This document shows, one piece after another, positions 13,269-23,135 of a DNA stretch of 64,000 nucleotides. Under the pieces are notes generated by a model, which saw only the letters and a list, made by a program, of their open reading frames with translations, did no database searches and had not been told where the DNA came from. A program made the position numbers and the translations under genes. How positions within the stretch are numbered: position 1 is the stretch's first letter; every line of letters starts with the position of its first letter. The stretch is from Marsupella aquatica (Eukaryota > Marchantiophyta), in the NCBI GenBank assembly GCA_973895155.1, contig OZ316895.1:15686001-15750000 (forward strand), written 5' to 3'.

Positions 13269-13675
13269 CAGGTTGAGTGAGGGTTTAGGGTGTGTTCCAT
13301 TTACCCCCCTTTCAGGCCAAAGGTCCCCCGTTTTGTGACCCACTCCAAGATTGCAACAAACCGCACGTTTGCAGTTTTTGGAGTCCCCCATGAATAAGTA
13401 CTGCAACGGGAAGGCAGCCAGAGCCTTCCATTCACCCCCCTTTCTGCCTGATACAAGCGGTTGAAAAGAGAGATCCCACCTGTACTAGCTGGTGTTGTTG
13501 TTGTCCTCCCTGCGTTTTTTGTGTCCATTTGATGGAGGTTTGATAGCAAATGTCCCTTTCTCCAGTTTTCTCATCTTGCACCCATAAGTTCATTTTCCTG
13601 GTCTTGCCCCTGAAGCGTGTAGCTCAGTGTTCTGCCAATAAGCACAATTTTTGGAGTCATTGTGTTGGTATGCTT

Positions 13676-13947
13676 CTCCGGGGTAAACTTCCAAAAGTTG
13701 TATGAACCAAGTGCAATCCAAAATATGTATTTTTTATGGAGACCAACTACATAGCAGTAAAAGAAGGTATTTCAAACTCAAATTTATAGAATATTCTTTC
13801 ATATATACCTTGTATAAGTAAAATTAAATAATAAATATTAAAAATATTGTTTAAAATTAGACTATTTTCTTTATAAAATATGAGTATTTAAATTAGACTA
13901 TGATTGCACACGGTACCCCATAATATACACTAAATTAATCCCTCAAG
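13676..13947 (+). mobile_element. hAT-type MITE, copy 1
   Basis: This is one of three related 270-300-bp elements in the window (others at 50623-50920 and 53277-53565). It begins CTCCGGGGTAAACTT and ends TTAATCCCTCAAG. Imperfect 8-bp flanks GTATGCTT (13668-13675) and GCATACTT (13948-13955) match at 6 of 8 positions, as expected for an aged target duplication. The AT-rich body shares GTGCAATCCAAAATATGTAT, ATAGAATATTCTTT and ACACTAAATTAA with the other copies. This is the most diverged copy. Confidence 0.75.
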
Positions 13948-14432
13948 GCATACTTCTTCTGCTTCCTCTTTCCCTGTTTTGATTTCTTTATCCATTGCTC
14001 TAGTGTCCCGATTGGATCTTATCCTCAATGAAGGTCTCTTTGTTGTCCCTACGTAGTCATCACTCCATTGGTAAGAAGAATGAGATGAGGTTAATTTCCA
14101 TTCTCTACCAGGTGATTGATCCTTTCTTTTTCTAGGGTTGATCTTTTCTGTGTCTCTTTGGAGATTTTCTCTCAATTCATGTGCATTCTCTATGGTGCTG
14201 GTTTCTTTCAGTCCCCGTGTCAGTCCATTTAATTTTCTCCATGAGAACAAATGCTCTTTGTATATTGTAGTGAAAATGTGCTCCCAGTTTTTATGTGTGC
14301 TTTGAGCTCTTGTGATTCTTGTTTGCTCTGGTGAGATTTTTTCTCAACTATCTGTTTTTTTTAGTCACTTGTGATCTCACTGGCAATAATCCTACTCTAC
14401 AAAGAGTCCCTAATTCTCAATCATCTGTATTT

Positions 14433-14683
14433 GGGAGTCTCAACGTTTCCAAATTAAGTTTGATGACTTTTGGCCAGCTTTTGGCCATAAAGGATTGGTC
14501 ATAACTTTTTCACAAGCTTATGTAAAAAAACTTTCACTGGCCTCTACAATGACTAACGGTAATGGCATAGGACCAATCTTTATGGCAAAAGGCTAGGTTA
14601 TGGCCTATGAATTTGGTAGACAGTCCGTAACCCGTAACTAAGTATGGAGTTAAAGTCCATGAAATTCTAAGCTTTGAGATGCC
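14433..14683 (-). mobile_element. Small TIR element N2, inverted relative of N1
   Basis: Reverse complement of this stretch aligns with 12544-12790 over its whole length. Its right border is GCTTTGAGATGCC followed by TTA (14684-14686). The left terminus (GGGAGTCTCAACGTTT) is more degraded. Together with N1 it forms an inverted pair about 1.7 kb apart that encloses hAT-type MITE copy 1. Confidence 0.5.
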
Positions 14684-14819
14684 TTATTCTTTTCATTTGT
14701 GGATCCCACCAGACATTAATTTTACTCTACAAAGAAGCCCTAGAACTTCATTCCAACTAAACAATAGGACAAACATCATTACTCGGGTAAAACATAGACT
14801 GCACTGATTGTCTGGTTTG

Positions 14820-14997
14820 GACTTGTCCGACAAATGAGGGGTCTGGACCCCAACATCCGACATGTGTCACACCCGGCCGGCCCACACCCCGCCCCGACCC
14901 GGCCCGGACCTGTCCCAGCCTGACCCTGGCCTGTCCGAACCCAGACCCCAACCCGACCCAGCCCCAACCTGACCCAGCCCCGACTCCGGCCTGTCCT
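14820..14997 (+). repeat. C-rich degenerate tandem repeat, left part of copia target
   Basis: Decamer-like units of the CCNGACCCNG / CCTGTCC type fill about 14865-14997 and resume immediately after the retrotransposon at 21402-21440 (GTCCTGGCCTGTCCTGGCCC). Before the insertion these were one array. On the minus strand the array gives Gly/Arg-rich open frames that are not genes. Confidence 0.8.
14993..14997 (+). repeat. 5-bp target site duplication of the copia element, left
   Basis: GTCCT directly precedes the left LTR and is repeated as GTCCT at 21402-21406 after the right LTR. A 5-bp duplication is the norm for Ty1/copia integrases. Its perfect conservation shows that both LTRs belong to the same insertion. 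Confidence 0.92.
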
Positions 14998-15341
14998 TGT
15001 TGAGCATTGATGACATTCGTAACGGCAAGCCCATGAACCATCCAACGCACAATAGTCGACACAGAGAGATACGTGGTTCACCTCCACATGAGGCTACGTC
15101 CACGGGAACACACAAGAGCTTTATTGCACTCTAGGCCGACCGGCCATACCAAGCATCCACATCACAAGCTCTCCCTATCTCTCAACTAGCTCCGTAACAA
15201 TGAGCCTAAGTTCCACCAGGGTCTGGCATCAGCCCTGGCTATATGCACAACAACACTAGCGCTAACATTAGCTAAGTCCTAACCTGAGTTAGACTAACTG
15301 TGGTTAGCACAAGAGTCACAAGACTAGAGCAATATCTAACA
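14998..15341 (-). repeat. 3' LTR of the copia element
   Basis: The 344-bp repeat starts TGTTGAGC and ends TCTAACA on the plus strand, matching 21058-21401 except at six sites. It contains AATAAAG on the minus strand, a possible polyadenylation signal. Open frames across it are not genes. Confidence 0.95.
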
Positions 15342-15362
15342 AACTCCCCCTTGACTCTTGTC
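15342..15362 (-). promoter_or_regulatory. Polypurine tract next to the 3' LTR
   Basis: On the minus strand the bases just before the LTR read CAAGAGTCAAGGGGGAGTT. This purine-rich run in the expected place primes plus-strand DNA synthesis in LTR elements. Confidence 0.8.
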
Positions 15363-15548
15363 TTGGGGACTAGACTAAATGTTACCATATGGAATCCTCA
15401 GCGGGAAGTTCTAGACAATCACCAAACCAGGTCTCCCCCTAAAAACCACAAGGGTTAACTAAGGGTTAACTAGAACTAAGCCGTAGCCAAACAGGAATGA
15501 GTAATCCATATACAAATAGTCACACATTGCTAAATAACTCTACTTGCA

Positions 15549-18305
15549 CTACAACTGCAAAACCTGCAAAGTAGCACGGTGTCTTGAGAAACTCTCCAAA
15601 GGAATCACTTTGGTAAAGGCATCAGCGGGATTGAGCTTTCCATCAATCTTGACTAGCTCAAAAGTTTTATCAGACACTGCTTGCCTGATAAAATGGTACC
15701 TGATATCAATGTGCTTCACTCTGCTATCCATCACTTGGTTAGCAGCCAAGTGAAGAGCACTCTGACTATCACAGTTTAGAGTCATTTTTCCATGCTCTAA
15801 ACCCATCTCCGCGATCAACTTATCCAACCAAATTGCTTCCTTTGCTGCTTCTGCTGCTGCAACATACTCTGCTTCTGTAGTAGACTGAGATATGCACTTC
15901 TGCAAGGTAGATTTCCAACTGATACATCCTCCTCCAAGAGTGTATACAAACCCAGTACTCAAGCACAACTGTCCAGTCTCAGAGTTCCTAAAAATCTCCA
16001 TCCCTAAGATCCTCTTAGCCTTACCAAGATCCTTCATCTTGAATTCAGCACTCAATTTCGCCTTGAGATTGTCAACCTCAGATTGATCTTTAGCCACAAT
16101 CAGCATGTCATCCACATAGATCACCAGAATGATGAAACCAAACACATCATTCTTGACTGATTTCGTATACACACAAGGATCATACACCATCCTTGTAAAA
16201 CCTTGAGCAAGCATGAAATCATCAAACCGCTTGTTCCATTGTCTGGGAGACTGCTTCAATCCATACAAGGACTTGAGCAATTTGCAAACTAAGTTTTCTT
16301 GGCCCTTCTTCATAAAGCCTAGTGGCTGTCTCATGAAGATCAACTCTTCCAAATTGCCATAGAGAAAAGCAATAACAACATCCATCTGATCCATCACCAG
16401 ACCAAAAAACACAACAAGCTGACACAAGATCCGAATTGTGGAATACTTAGCCACCGGTGAAAAGACCTCATTGTAGTCCACTCCTTTCTCCTGAGTGAAC
16501 CCCTTGGCAACAAGCCTTGCCTTGTAGATCTTATCTCCACCCTCTGAAGGACTGTCCTTCAACTTGTAAATCCACTTGCTGTCAACCACTTGCTGACCTC
16601 TTGGAAGCTCCACCAGCTCCCATGTCTTGTTGTCACTCAAAGATTGCAACTCCCTCTGCATTGCTGCATTCCACTCATGCTTCTGCTCTGAAGCACAAGC
16701 CTCACAATACGAAGAAGGCTCTCCTTCTTCCAAGATCAAAGTCATATCATCTTCATCAGGTGCAATGTCAATATCATCTAGCTTAGATGAGTCTGCCCAT
16801 TGACCATACCTGGTAGGAGCTCTAGTAGAACGATTGGAAGTTCTTCTAGTAGATGACTCAGGCTGATCTGCTACTGTTGCTGGTTGAATTTGAGGTACTC
16901 TAGCAACAATCTGCTCCTCTTGTTTCATCACAGGAACCAGCTCCAAGCTTGGAGTTTCTCCATCTCTCCTTTCATGAACTGCATCATGACTAATCTCCCC
17001 CTCCTTTGATGATCTGGATTCATTAAAGGACACATCTCTACTGACAATTAGCTTACAGGTTACTGGAACCCATAACCTATAACCCTTCACACCTTTCTGA
17101 TAGCCAAGGAAAATGCACTTCTTCGACTTGGACTCCAGCTTGGATCGAAGCTGGGAAGGTGTAAGCACATAAGCATCACATCCAAAAATCCTCAGATGTG
17201 AGTAATCTGCTGGACGCCCGTACCTCATTTCAAATGGCATCTTGAATCCAATAGAATTGGATGGAGAAAAATTTACCAAATAAGCTATAGTGTTGACAGC
17301 TTCAGCCCAAAACTCATGTGGTAAGCATGATTGACTCAACATACTCCTCGAGCGGTCCAATAGTATTCGGTTGAGTCTCTTAGAAACACCATTTTGCTGA
17401 GGAGTATAACTTGTTGTGAGATGGCGGGTGATCCCCTGCTCCTTACAATACGTTCCAAATTCCCCGGAACTGTATTCACCGCCATTATCCGATCGTAGAT
17501 ATCTCACCTTATTACCAGTCTGATTCTCAACTTGGGCTTGCCACTCCTTAAAAATGGCAAAAACATCAGACTTATTGTGTAGAAAGTATATCCACACATA
17601 CCTTGAGTAATCGTCTATAAACGTGACATAGTATAACCATCCAGAATGTGAGGGAGTAGGGGCTGGACCCCACACATCACTATGTACATACTCAAGTACC
17701 TCCTTGCTGGTGTGAGTTCCAACTCCGAAGGGTTTCCTGTGCTGCTTCCCTAGCACACAGTGCTCACAAAATTCCAACTTACAAGATTGCAAATTAGAAA
17801 GTAATCCTTTCTTCTGAAGAATAACCAAACCTTTTTCACTCATGTGGCCCAAACGGAAGTGCCACAGCCGGGCCGTCTCCTCATGAGATAAGGTTGCATT
17901 GGCTTCATCACAAACTACACTGCCCTCCAAAACATATAGATTGCTATGTCTCTTTCCCTTCAATACAACTTTAGTACCAGTTGAAACCTGAAGGACACCA
18001 TGAGCAGAACTCCACTGATGGCCATTTGCTTCTAAAACTCCAAGTGAAATGAGATTTTTCATCATGCTGGGAATGTGTCTTACATTCCTCAACGTTCTTA
18101 CAACACCATCAAACATCTGAAATCTTACAGATCCAAGTCCAACAACTTGACATGGGATTCCATTTCCCATCAACACTGACCCATTGGAAACCGTGTAAGA
18201 ACTGAAAAAATCTCTCCTAGAGCAAATGTGAAAAGTACATGCACTATCTAGAATCCAGTCATCACTCCCTGGATTTGACACTACGTTGAGAGCATAACCT
18301 TGACA
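15549..18305 (-). pseudogene. copia pol: protease, integrase, reverse transcriptase, RNase H (defective)
   Basis: The frame is open from the codon after the UGA at 18308-18306 to 15549 (about 918 codons). Protease motif WILDSACTFH comes first, then the integrase His/Cys zinc motif (HFRLGH ... CEHC), the integrase core with Asp in HSDVWGP and Asp in RSDNGGEY, reverse transcriptase with YVDD at 16118-16107, and RNase H tail (STTEAEY, NCDSQSA, HIDIRYHFIR). Two lesions are visible. In the NGVxERxN motif the catalytic Glu is Lys (AAG, 17381-17379). Near 15953-15957 the protein jumps from the LCLS stretch after YVDD directly to GFVYTLGGGCISW. By comparison with Tnt1-type proteins about 130-140 residues are absent, including the first RNase H Asp. 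The deletion keeps the frame. Confidence 0.93.
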
Positions 18306-19166
18306 TCACAATATGTCATCATCATCGAGTAAATCTACCTCATGCGAGCTCGATGCCGCGTTAGCAGATGCAGTAGGGACCTTTACTCGACAATCCCTTT
18401 TCATGTGGCCAGGCTTGCCACAATTCCAACATGCAAGAGGCTTCCTCTCTTGCGATTTCCCTCTGGATTTAGATCTCCCCCGTGATGTAGATCTAAACTT
18501 GTTCTGCCCATTTGTGCGTTGCGCTGCTCTTCCCCGGTTCACATTCAGCGCAGTGCCAGAAGAAGATGCTGTCTGTGATTGACCCAACTTCTTCTGAGCA
18601 TCATCAGACAACAAGGAGCTCACCACCTCATTATACGAAATGGACTTCAGATCTCTGTACAAGAGCACCTGTTTCAAGCCCTGATATGACGACGGTAAGG
18701 AGCTTAGCAGAAGCAAGGTCTTATCCTCATCTTCAACTCCTTTTCCCAGGTTTGACAGATCCACCGCTAGACTGTCAAATTCATCTAGATGATCCTGCAT
18801 CTTGCTCCCTTCCTTGAGCCTGAGGCTCATCAAGAGAGACTTCTTATACAGTCGGTCTGACGCATCTTCCCGGTAGTACTTCTCTCTTAGAGCCTTGAAT
18901 AGTGACACACAATCCGCATAATCATCCAGCTGCTTGATGATGTGCGGCTTGAGATAAAGCATCACTGCATTGACAGCAATCACCTGTTCTTGTCTCCACT
19001 GCTTCTCTGAGATCTCCTCCTCTCCATCATACTGCTCTCGCGAAGAGAGCAGATGAGCTAAGCCCATGGCCCGAAGAACACCCTTCACTTGCTTCTCCCA
19101 CAGCAAGTAATCAGTACGACCATCGTACTTCTCCACCTCAAACTTTACTCCTCCAAATCTAGCCAT
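18306..19166 (-). CDS. copia gag (nucleocapsid with CCHC zinc knuckle)
   Basis: The frame starts at ATG 19166-19164 (MARFGGVKFEVEKYDG), which matches the usual start of Tnt1-type Gag; upstream the frame is open to 19232 but only from a GTG. It gives 286 residues with the UBN2-type Gag core and a C-terminal zinc knuckle CWNCGKPGHMKRDC at 18431-18390, followed by an acidic tail LLDDDDIL and a UGA stop at 18308-18306. Gag packages the element RNA into particles. In most copia elements gag and pol form one frame, and here the two are also in the same frame, so the UGA is either an inactivating mutation or a readthrough stop. Confidence 0.92.
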   Translation of the reverse strand: MARFGGVKFEVEKYDGRTDYLLWEKQVKGVLRAMGLAHLLSSREQYDGEEEISEKQWRQEQVIAVNAVMLYLKPHIIKQLDDYADCVSLFKALREKYYREDASDRLYKKSLLMSLRLKEGSKMQDHLDEFDSLAVDLSNLGKGVEDEDKTLLLLSSLPSSYQGLKQVLLYRDLKSISYNEVVSSLLSDDAQKKLGQSQTASSSGTALNVNRGRAAQRTNGQNKFRSTSRGRSKSRGKSQERKPLACWNCGKPGHMKRDCRVKVPTASANAASSSHEVDLLDDDDIL

Positions 19167-19234
19167 CTGTCTCTTCTTCCCAACTACCGACAACTCTGGT
19201 AGTAAGACAGCTTCCTCCACTGCACGTCGCACCG

Positions 19235-21044
19235 GTGATCATACCGGTGTTACTTGTTCTTTCTCAAATGGTAGCAGCTCCTCCTCAGACTCTCCGTCTG
19301 ACCATCGTGATCCTCAAGCTCCACCGACGCCAATTCTTCCAGTATCCTCCGAGTCACTCATATGAAACAATCACGAAAAAACGTCTTTTTTCGAAACTTC
19401 TCATAAAACTCAAAACTCAACACCACCGCGTAGCCCACGAAGCTAGGAATCCAATACTGAAAGCCGAAATCAAAATCAAAATTCGACGGAAAAGTTATTC
19501 AAATTTCGGTTGGGGTGGGTAAAACCTTGGAAAACTCCCCCGTTTTGACCACCTCGGAGAATAACCGAAATACCAAGTACAACCCGTCGTCAGAATCGCG
19601 ATGTGATCGGTGCGCCGCGTTGCTAACTCTAGTGGCAACGTCCTCACCAAAAAAGAACCAAAAAAGTTACCGTTCGGCGGACAGAATCTTTGTCGGACGG
19701 CCAAAAAACAGCTCTCTGTTTTTCGGGAATATTCCCGCACAGTCTGACAGGTCTCACAGGGGGCCGTTCCCCCTGTCGGAGCGGTTAAAACGGAGGGTCA
19801 CCGGTCCCGGGACAGCCAATAAAAAGCCGGCAAGAATAAGACCAAAAAATGGCCCTAAAGGGGTGCAAATCGCCCTAAATCGAAAAAATACGAGTATAAA
19901 AAGGCGCATCCGCATCGCCTAGACGCGAGGCGGGCTAGGGGGCGTATAGGGTATTGAGGCGGGGGCCAAGAGTAAAAAAATACAGCCGCCAAGGCAGGCA
20001 GCCGGTGCCGCGTAGTAGCGAGCACCTGCAAGGGCGCGCGGGGCGAGGTAGGAGTCGCGACAGCCGGCCGGCAGTCGCGAGGGCGTTGAGAAGGGTCGGC
20101 AGCCAAAGGGCGACCGGAGGGGGAGTAAGGGGGGCGCGGGGTATACACGGGGGCACGTAAGGACCAGCTGCCGGGCGGCTATGATTGCGCCGGCCGGCGC
20201 TGCGCAGGGCCGAGGCGTGAGTAAAATACGGGGTGCGAGGGAGGGGAACAATCGGGGTCACGAGGAGGGGCCGGGAACGAGGTGTGTGTATACACCTCGT
20301 GTATACACAAAAGGGGCCCCAAATAACCCCTTTAATAAACCAAAACACTCCCCCGGGATAAAATGAAGGAAAAAAACTCACCTAATAGCCGTTGTTTTAA
20401 GTGAGGAAAGTGAACGCCATCGACGGGAAAAGTTGCCGAATTGCACCGGCATAGTCTGCAGCTCCAGCAAAGTGAATAATTTCCGCCGTGTCGTCTTCAC
20501 TCCGTGTCAAGTGCCAATCCCGGGCTCAAAATAACCGCCTCGCCGCGATCAAACCATTGAGCAGTAGCACTTCGCGTTTCTTCTACCGAGTTGTACGTCA
20601 CGAAGAGAAACCTGGTTCAGATGTGAACAAGCTCCATAGCTTGTGAAAAAACCTGAACGCCTCCTTCACTCGTCACAACGCACTTGGTGACAACTCGGCA
20701 GCAACTCAGCTACCGAAATGACCAGCTCGCATCAACCTTCAACTTGAGCTATAATGTGCGATCCCTCCCGCACCGCACAGCTCAAATCGTTGAAAAACGC
20801 GATCTCTGGTCTCTCCCCCAAAAAGCCGTCGAACACGAATAAAACCTGAACGACGCAAATTTCAATTCCTCCGCACCACGGATACCGATCAGCGAGTTCT
20901 AACCACCGTTAGAAAGCCCTCTCACTAACCTATCCGCTCAGCCACACACATTCGAGTTTCATGCGACGAAACTTCAAATGTGCCATCAACAATGAACGCT
21001 GGAAAAAACCTGTCACGAAAAAACCTTGTCACCTCCCAGGCATG
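19235..21044 (-). other. Long copia 5' leader with GC-rich block
   Basis: About 1.8 kb lies between the primer-binding site and gag. Positions 19900-20330 are strikingly GC-rich compared with the rest of the element, and several frames stay open there only because of the composition. An inverted repeat (GGTGTGTGTATACACC, 20281 region, with CGTGTATACAC beside it) can form a hairpin. TATAAAAAG at about 19894 reads on the plus strand. I recognise no captured gene in it. Confidence 0.6.
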
Positions 21045-21055
21045 CTCTGATACCA
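21045..21055 (-). promoter_or_regulatory. Primer-binding site, initiator tRNA-Met type
   Basis: Two bases inside the 5' LTR, the minus strand reads TGGTATCAGAGC, the classical plant copia primer-binding site complementary to the 3' end of initiator tRNA-Met. It fixes the orientation of the element. Confidence 0.93.
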
Positions 21056-21057
21056 CT

Positions 21058-21401
21058 TGTTGAGCATTGACGACATTCGTAATGGCAAGCCCATGAACCA
21101 TCCAACGCACAATAGTCGACACAAAGAGATACGTGGTTCACCTCCACATGAGGCTACGTCCACGGGAACACACAAGAGCTTTACTGCACTCTAGGCCGAC
21201 CGGCCATACCAAGCATCCACAACACAAGCTCTCCCTATCTCTCAACTAGCTCCGTAACAATGAGCCTAAGTTCCACCAGGGTCTGGCATCAGCCCTGGCT
21301 ATATGCACAACAGCACTAGCGCTAACATTAGCTAAGTCCTAACCTGAGTTAGACTAACTGTGGTTAGCACAAGAGTCACAAGACTAGAGCAATATCTAAC
21401 A
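21058..21401 (-). repeat. 5' LTR of the copia element
   Basis: 344 bp, TGTT...AACA, differing from the left copy at six sites (for example gaCg/gaTg at the start and caGcac/caAcac near 21312). It carries the element promoter in principle; no unambiguous TATA box stands out. Confidence 0.95.
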
Positions 21402-21749
21402 GTCCTGGCCTGTCCTGGCCCGACCCCAGCCTGTCCCAACCGGTCGGGGAATATAAGCAAATATATATCCGACATTTGACCCCTTTTGGAGCCAACAAAT
21501 GACAAGTTCTCGTGTCCAACAACACGACAACTTGTCCATCAGTTCAAGCAAGGACTGATTGTGTAGCTTTGTTCAAAAAGGCACATCCAAGCTCTGGTCA
21601 AGCTGTGTATAAACCAAGAGGCACTTATCCAGATATGATTTTGACAGTACTAGACTAGGTGCCCAAGCTTTGAGGGCTATTCTGATTTCCCTATGATTCT
21701 CTGTCTTGATTGTTGAATGGATTGTTGAATGTGCTCAGTGCAACTGAAG

Positions 21750-23135
21750 AGAATAAATTTCCCTCGGAGTTTCACTTTGGCAAATACTACAGATCACATG
21801 TGACAAAGCATTGGGTTGTTTTGTTGGTTCTAGAAAAGACTTGAGAAATTATGTAAGAACATAAAGGGTTGTTTAAATCCAATTTTGAGACTTGTAAGAA
21901 AAGATAGGGTTAAAAATCCAATTTTGAAATTAATCCAATAATATTCCAAATTAATAAGAGTAAAATTTTCAAAAATTATTTTTTAATTTTTGTTTTTAGG
22001 GTCTATGAGACCTAAAAAAATTTGGGTGATGTGGGGGTCTCCATATAGTCAGACCCCCCAATGTTGCAAGAGCTCACCTTTTCAAATGTGCATACAACTG
22101 TCTTCAAAACTGATGGTCTTCTTCATTGCATGCTTGATGAGAGGCACTGTTGTTCTCTCTACAGACTTCCAAGCTCCCAATGACTCTAATGTTGACCTAA
22201 CATGACACTTCCATGGTTTGTATTTGTCAGCCCGGGTTTGGGACTAACACTTTCATGGTTTGTAATTGTCATTGTCTAGTACCTTCAGGACTAACACTTT
22301 CATGGTTTGTAATTATCAGTGTCTACTAGCTTGGGTACTAACTGTGAATTGAATCCTGGCTCTGTCTAGTTCAATAGATTTGCAGAAACTCAGAGAAATT
22401 TCTCCTATCATCTCAGGCAGTCCGCATCCTGGTGTTGATGATTTCAAGATATTAATTGACCCAAGAATTGACCAGAGCATATGAATCCAATTTAAATCAA
22501 ACAACATGCCCATATATGATCAAAGGAAGACGAAATGGATGGCAAAAAGCAGAAATTGATTTTGGACGGTCAGAATGTGTTAAAGAAATACATGAAAAAT
22601 GAAATTTCACACATCAGTATTCTACTCATATCCCTATAATGTGGTCTCTTCAATTTATTGGACTAATTCTTGAATAGTGGTAGGAAGGGTTTGACTCGCA
22701 ATATATGTATCCTGGCCTGTATATATGTGTAGATGGGATAGGGGACAATAGTTCTTCAAGAAAATGATCACGGCCGGACAAAATAGAAATAGTTTCTTCT
22801 TGACCAACTTCTTCCAAGAGCAAAACTTAGGGGTCTCACTATATGGATGCCTCCCCATCACCTGCGACTTTTTTAGGCCTTGGACCCCTAAAATGTAAGA
22901 AAAAATATTAATTTACAACCCCTATAAAGTTGGTTTGTTCCAAAATTCCAAAATTTTGGTTATAAGATACCTAATGTTCTTATAAGTCTCAAAATTGGAT
23001 TTAAAAGACCCTATTGTTCTTCTCAAAAAATTCTTAAGTATTGATTTCCCTTTGAACCAATAAAAAATGATCATATACTTCGTTGCACGTGATGTGCCAT
23101 TTTTGTGAAATGAAACCCCCAGGAGCAAAATAACT
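21750..23135. mobile_element. Large imperfect inverted repeat (foldback-type or TIR element)
   Basis: The left arm, about 21750-22070, and the right arm, about 22810-23135, are imperfect inverted copies. Shared blocks include TTTAAATCCAATTTTGAGACTT, AGGGTC with AGACCTAAAAAA, GGTGATG-GGGG, CCATATAGT-AGACCCC, and the outer GTTTCA-TTT and ATCAC-TG. The spacer of about 740 bp holds a 47-bp tandem repeat (22200-22340) and no recognisable transposase. Target duplications are not clear. It may be a long-TIR non-autonomous DNA transposon or two separately inserted inverted copies. Confidence 0.65.
22200..22340 (+). repeat. 47-bp tandem repeat, three copies
   Basis: Units beginning near 22200, 22241 and 22288 share GGACTAACACTTTCATGGTT and TGTAATTGTCA. 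The first unit is diverged. The array sits between the arms of the inverted repeat. Confidence 0.8.

Larger units (their letters stand above)
14998..21401 (-). mobile_element. Ty1/copia LTR retrotransposon, full length but defective
   Basis: The element is 6,404 bp, read on the minus strand: 5' LTR 21401-21058, primer-binding site, leader of about 1.9 kb, gag, pol, polypurine tract, 3' LTR 15341-14998. LTRs start TGTT and end AACA. Counting by eye, the two 344-bp LTRs differ at 6 sites (five transitions, one transversion), about 1.7 percent, so the insertion is young. Domain order (gag, protease, integrase, reverse transcriptase, RNase H) defines copia, not gypsy. It cannot move by itself: an in-frame UGA separates gag and pol, the integrase catalytic Glu codon is AAG (Lys), and a block covering the end of reverse transcriptase and start of RNase H is missing. 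Confidence 0.96.

Noticed and set aside
14757-15115. Overlapping minus-strand frames with Gly/Arg-rich peptides
   Set aside because: They fall in the 3' LTR and the C-rich tandem repeat; the peptides reflect the repeat composition.
18313-18817. Plus-strand open frames inside gag and pol
   Set aside because: They are antisense shadows of the copia genes.
19855-20381. Pro/Arg-rich frames of up to 148 codons in the copia leader
   Set aside because: All frames are open because of high GC content; no domain, and no start context that stands out.
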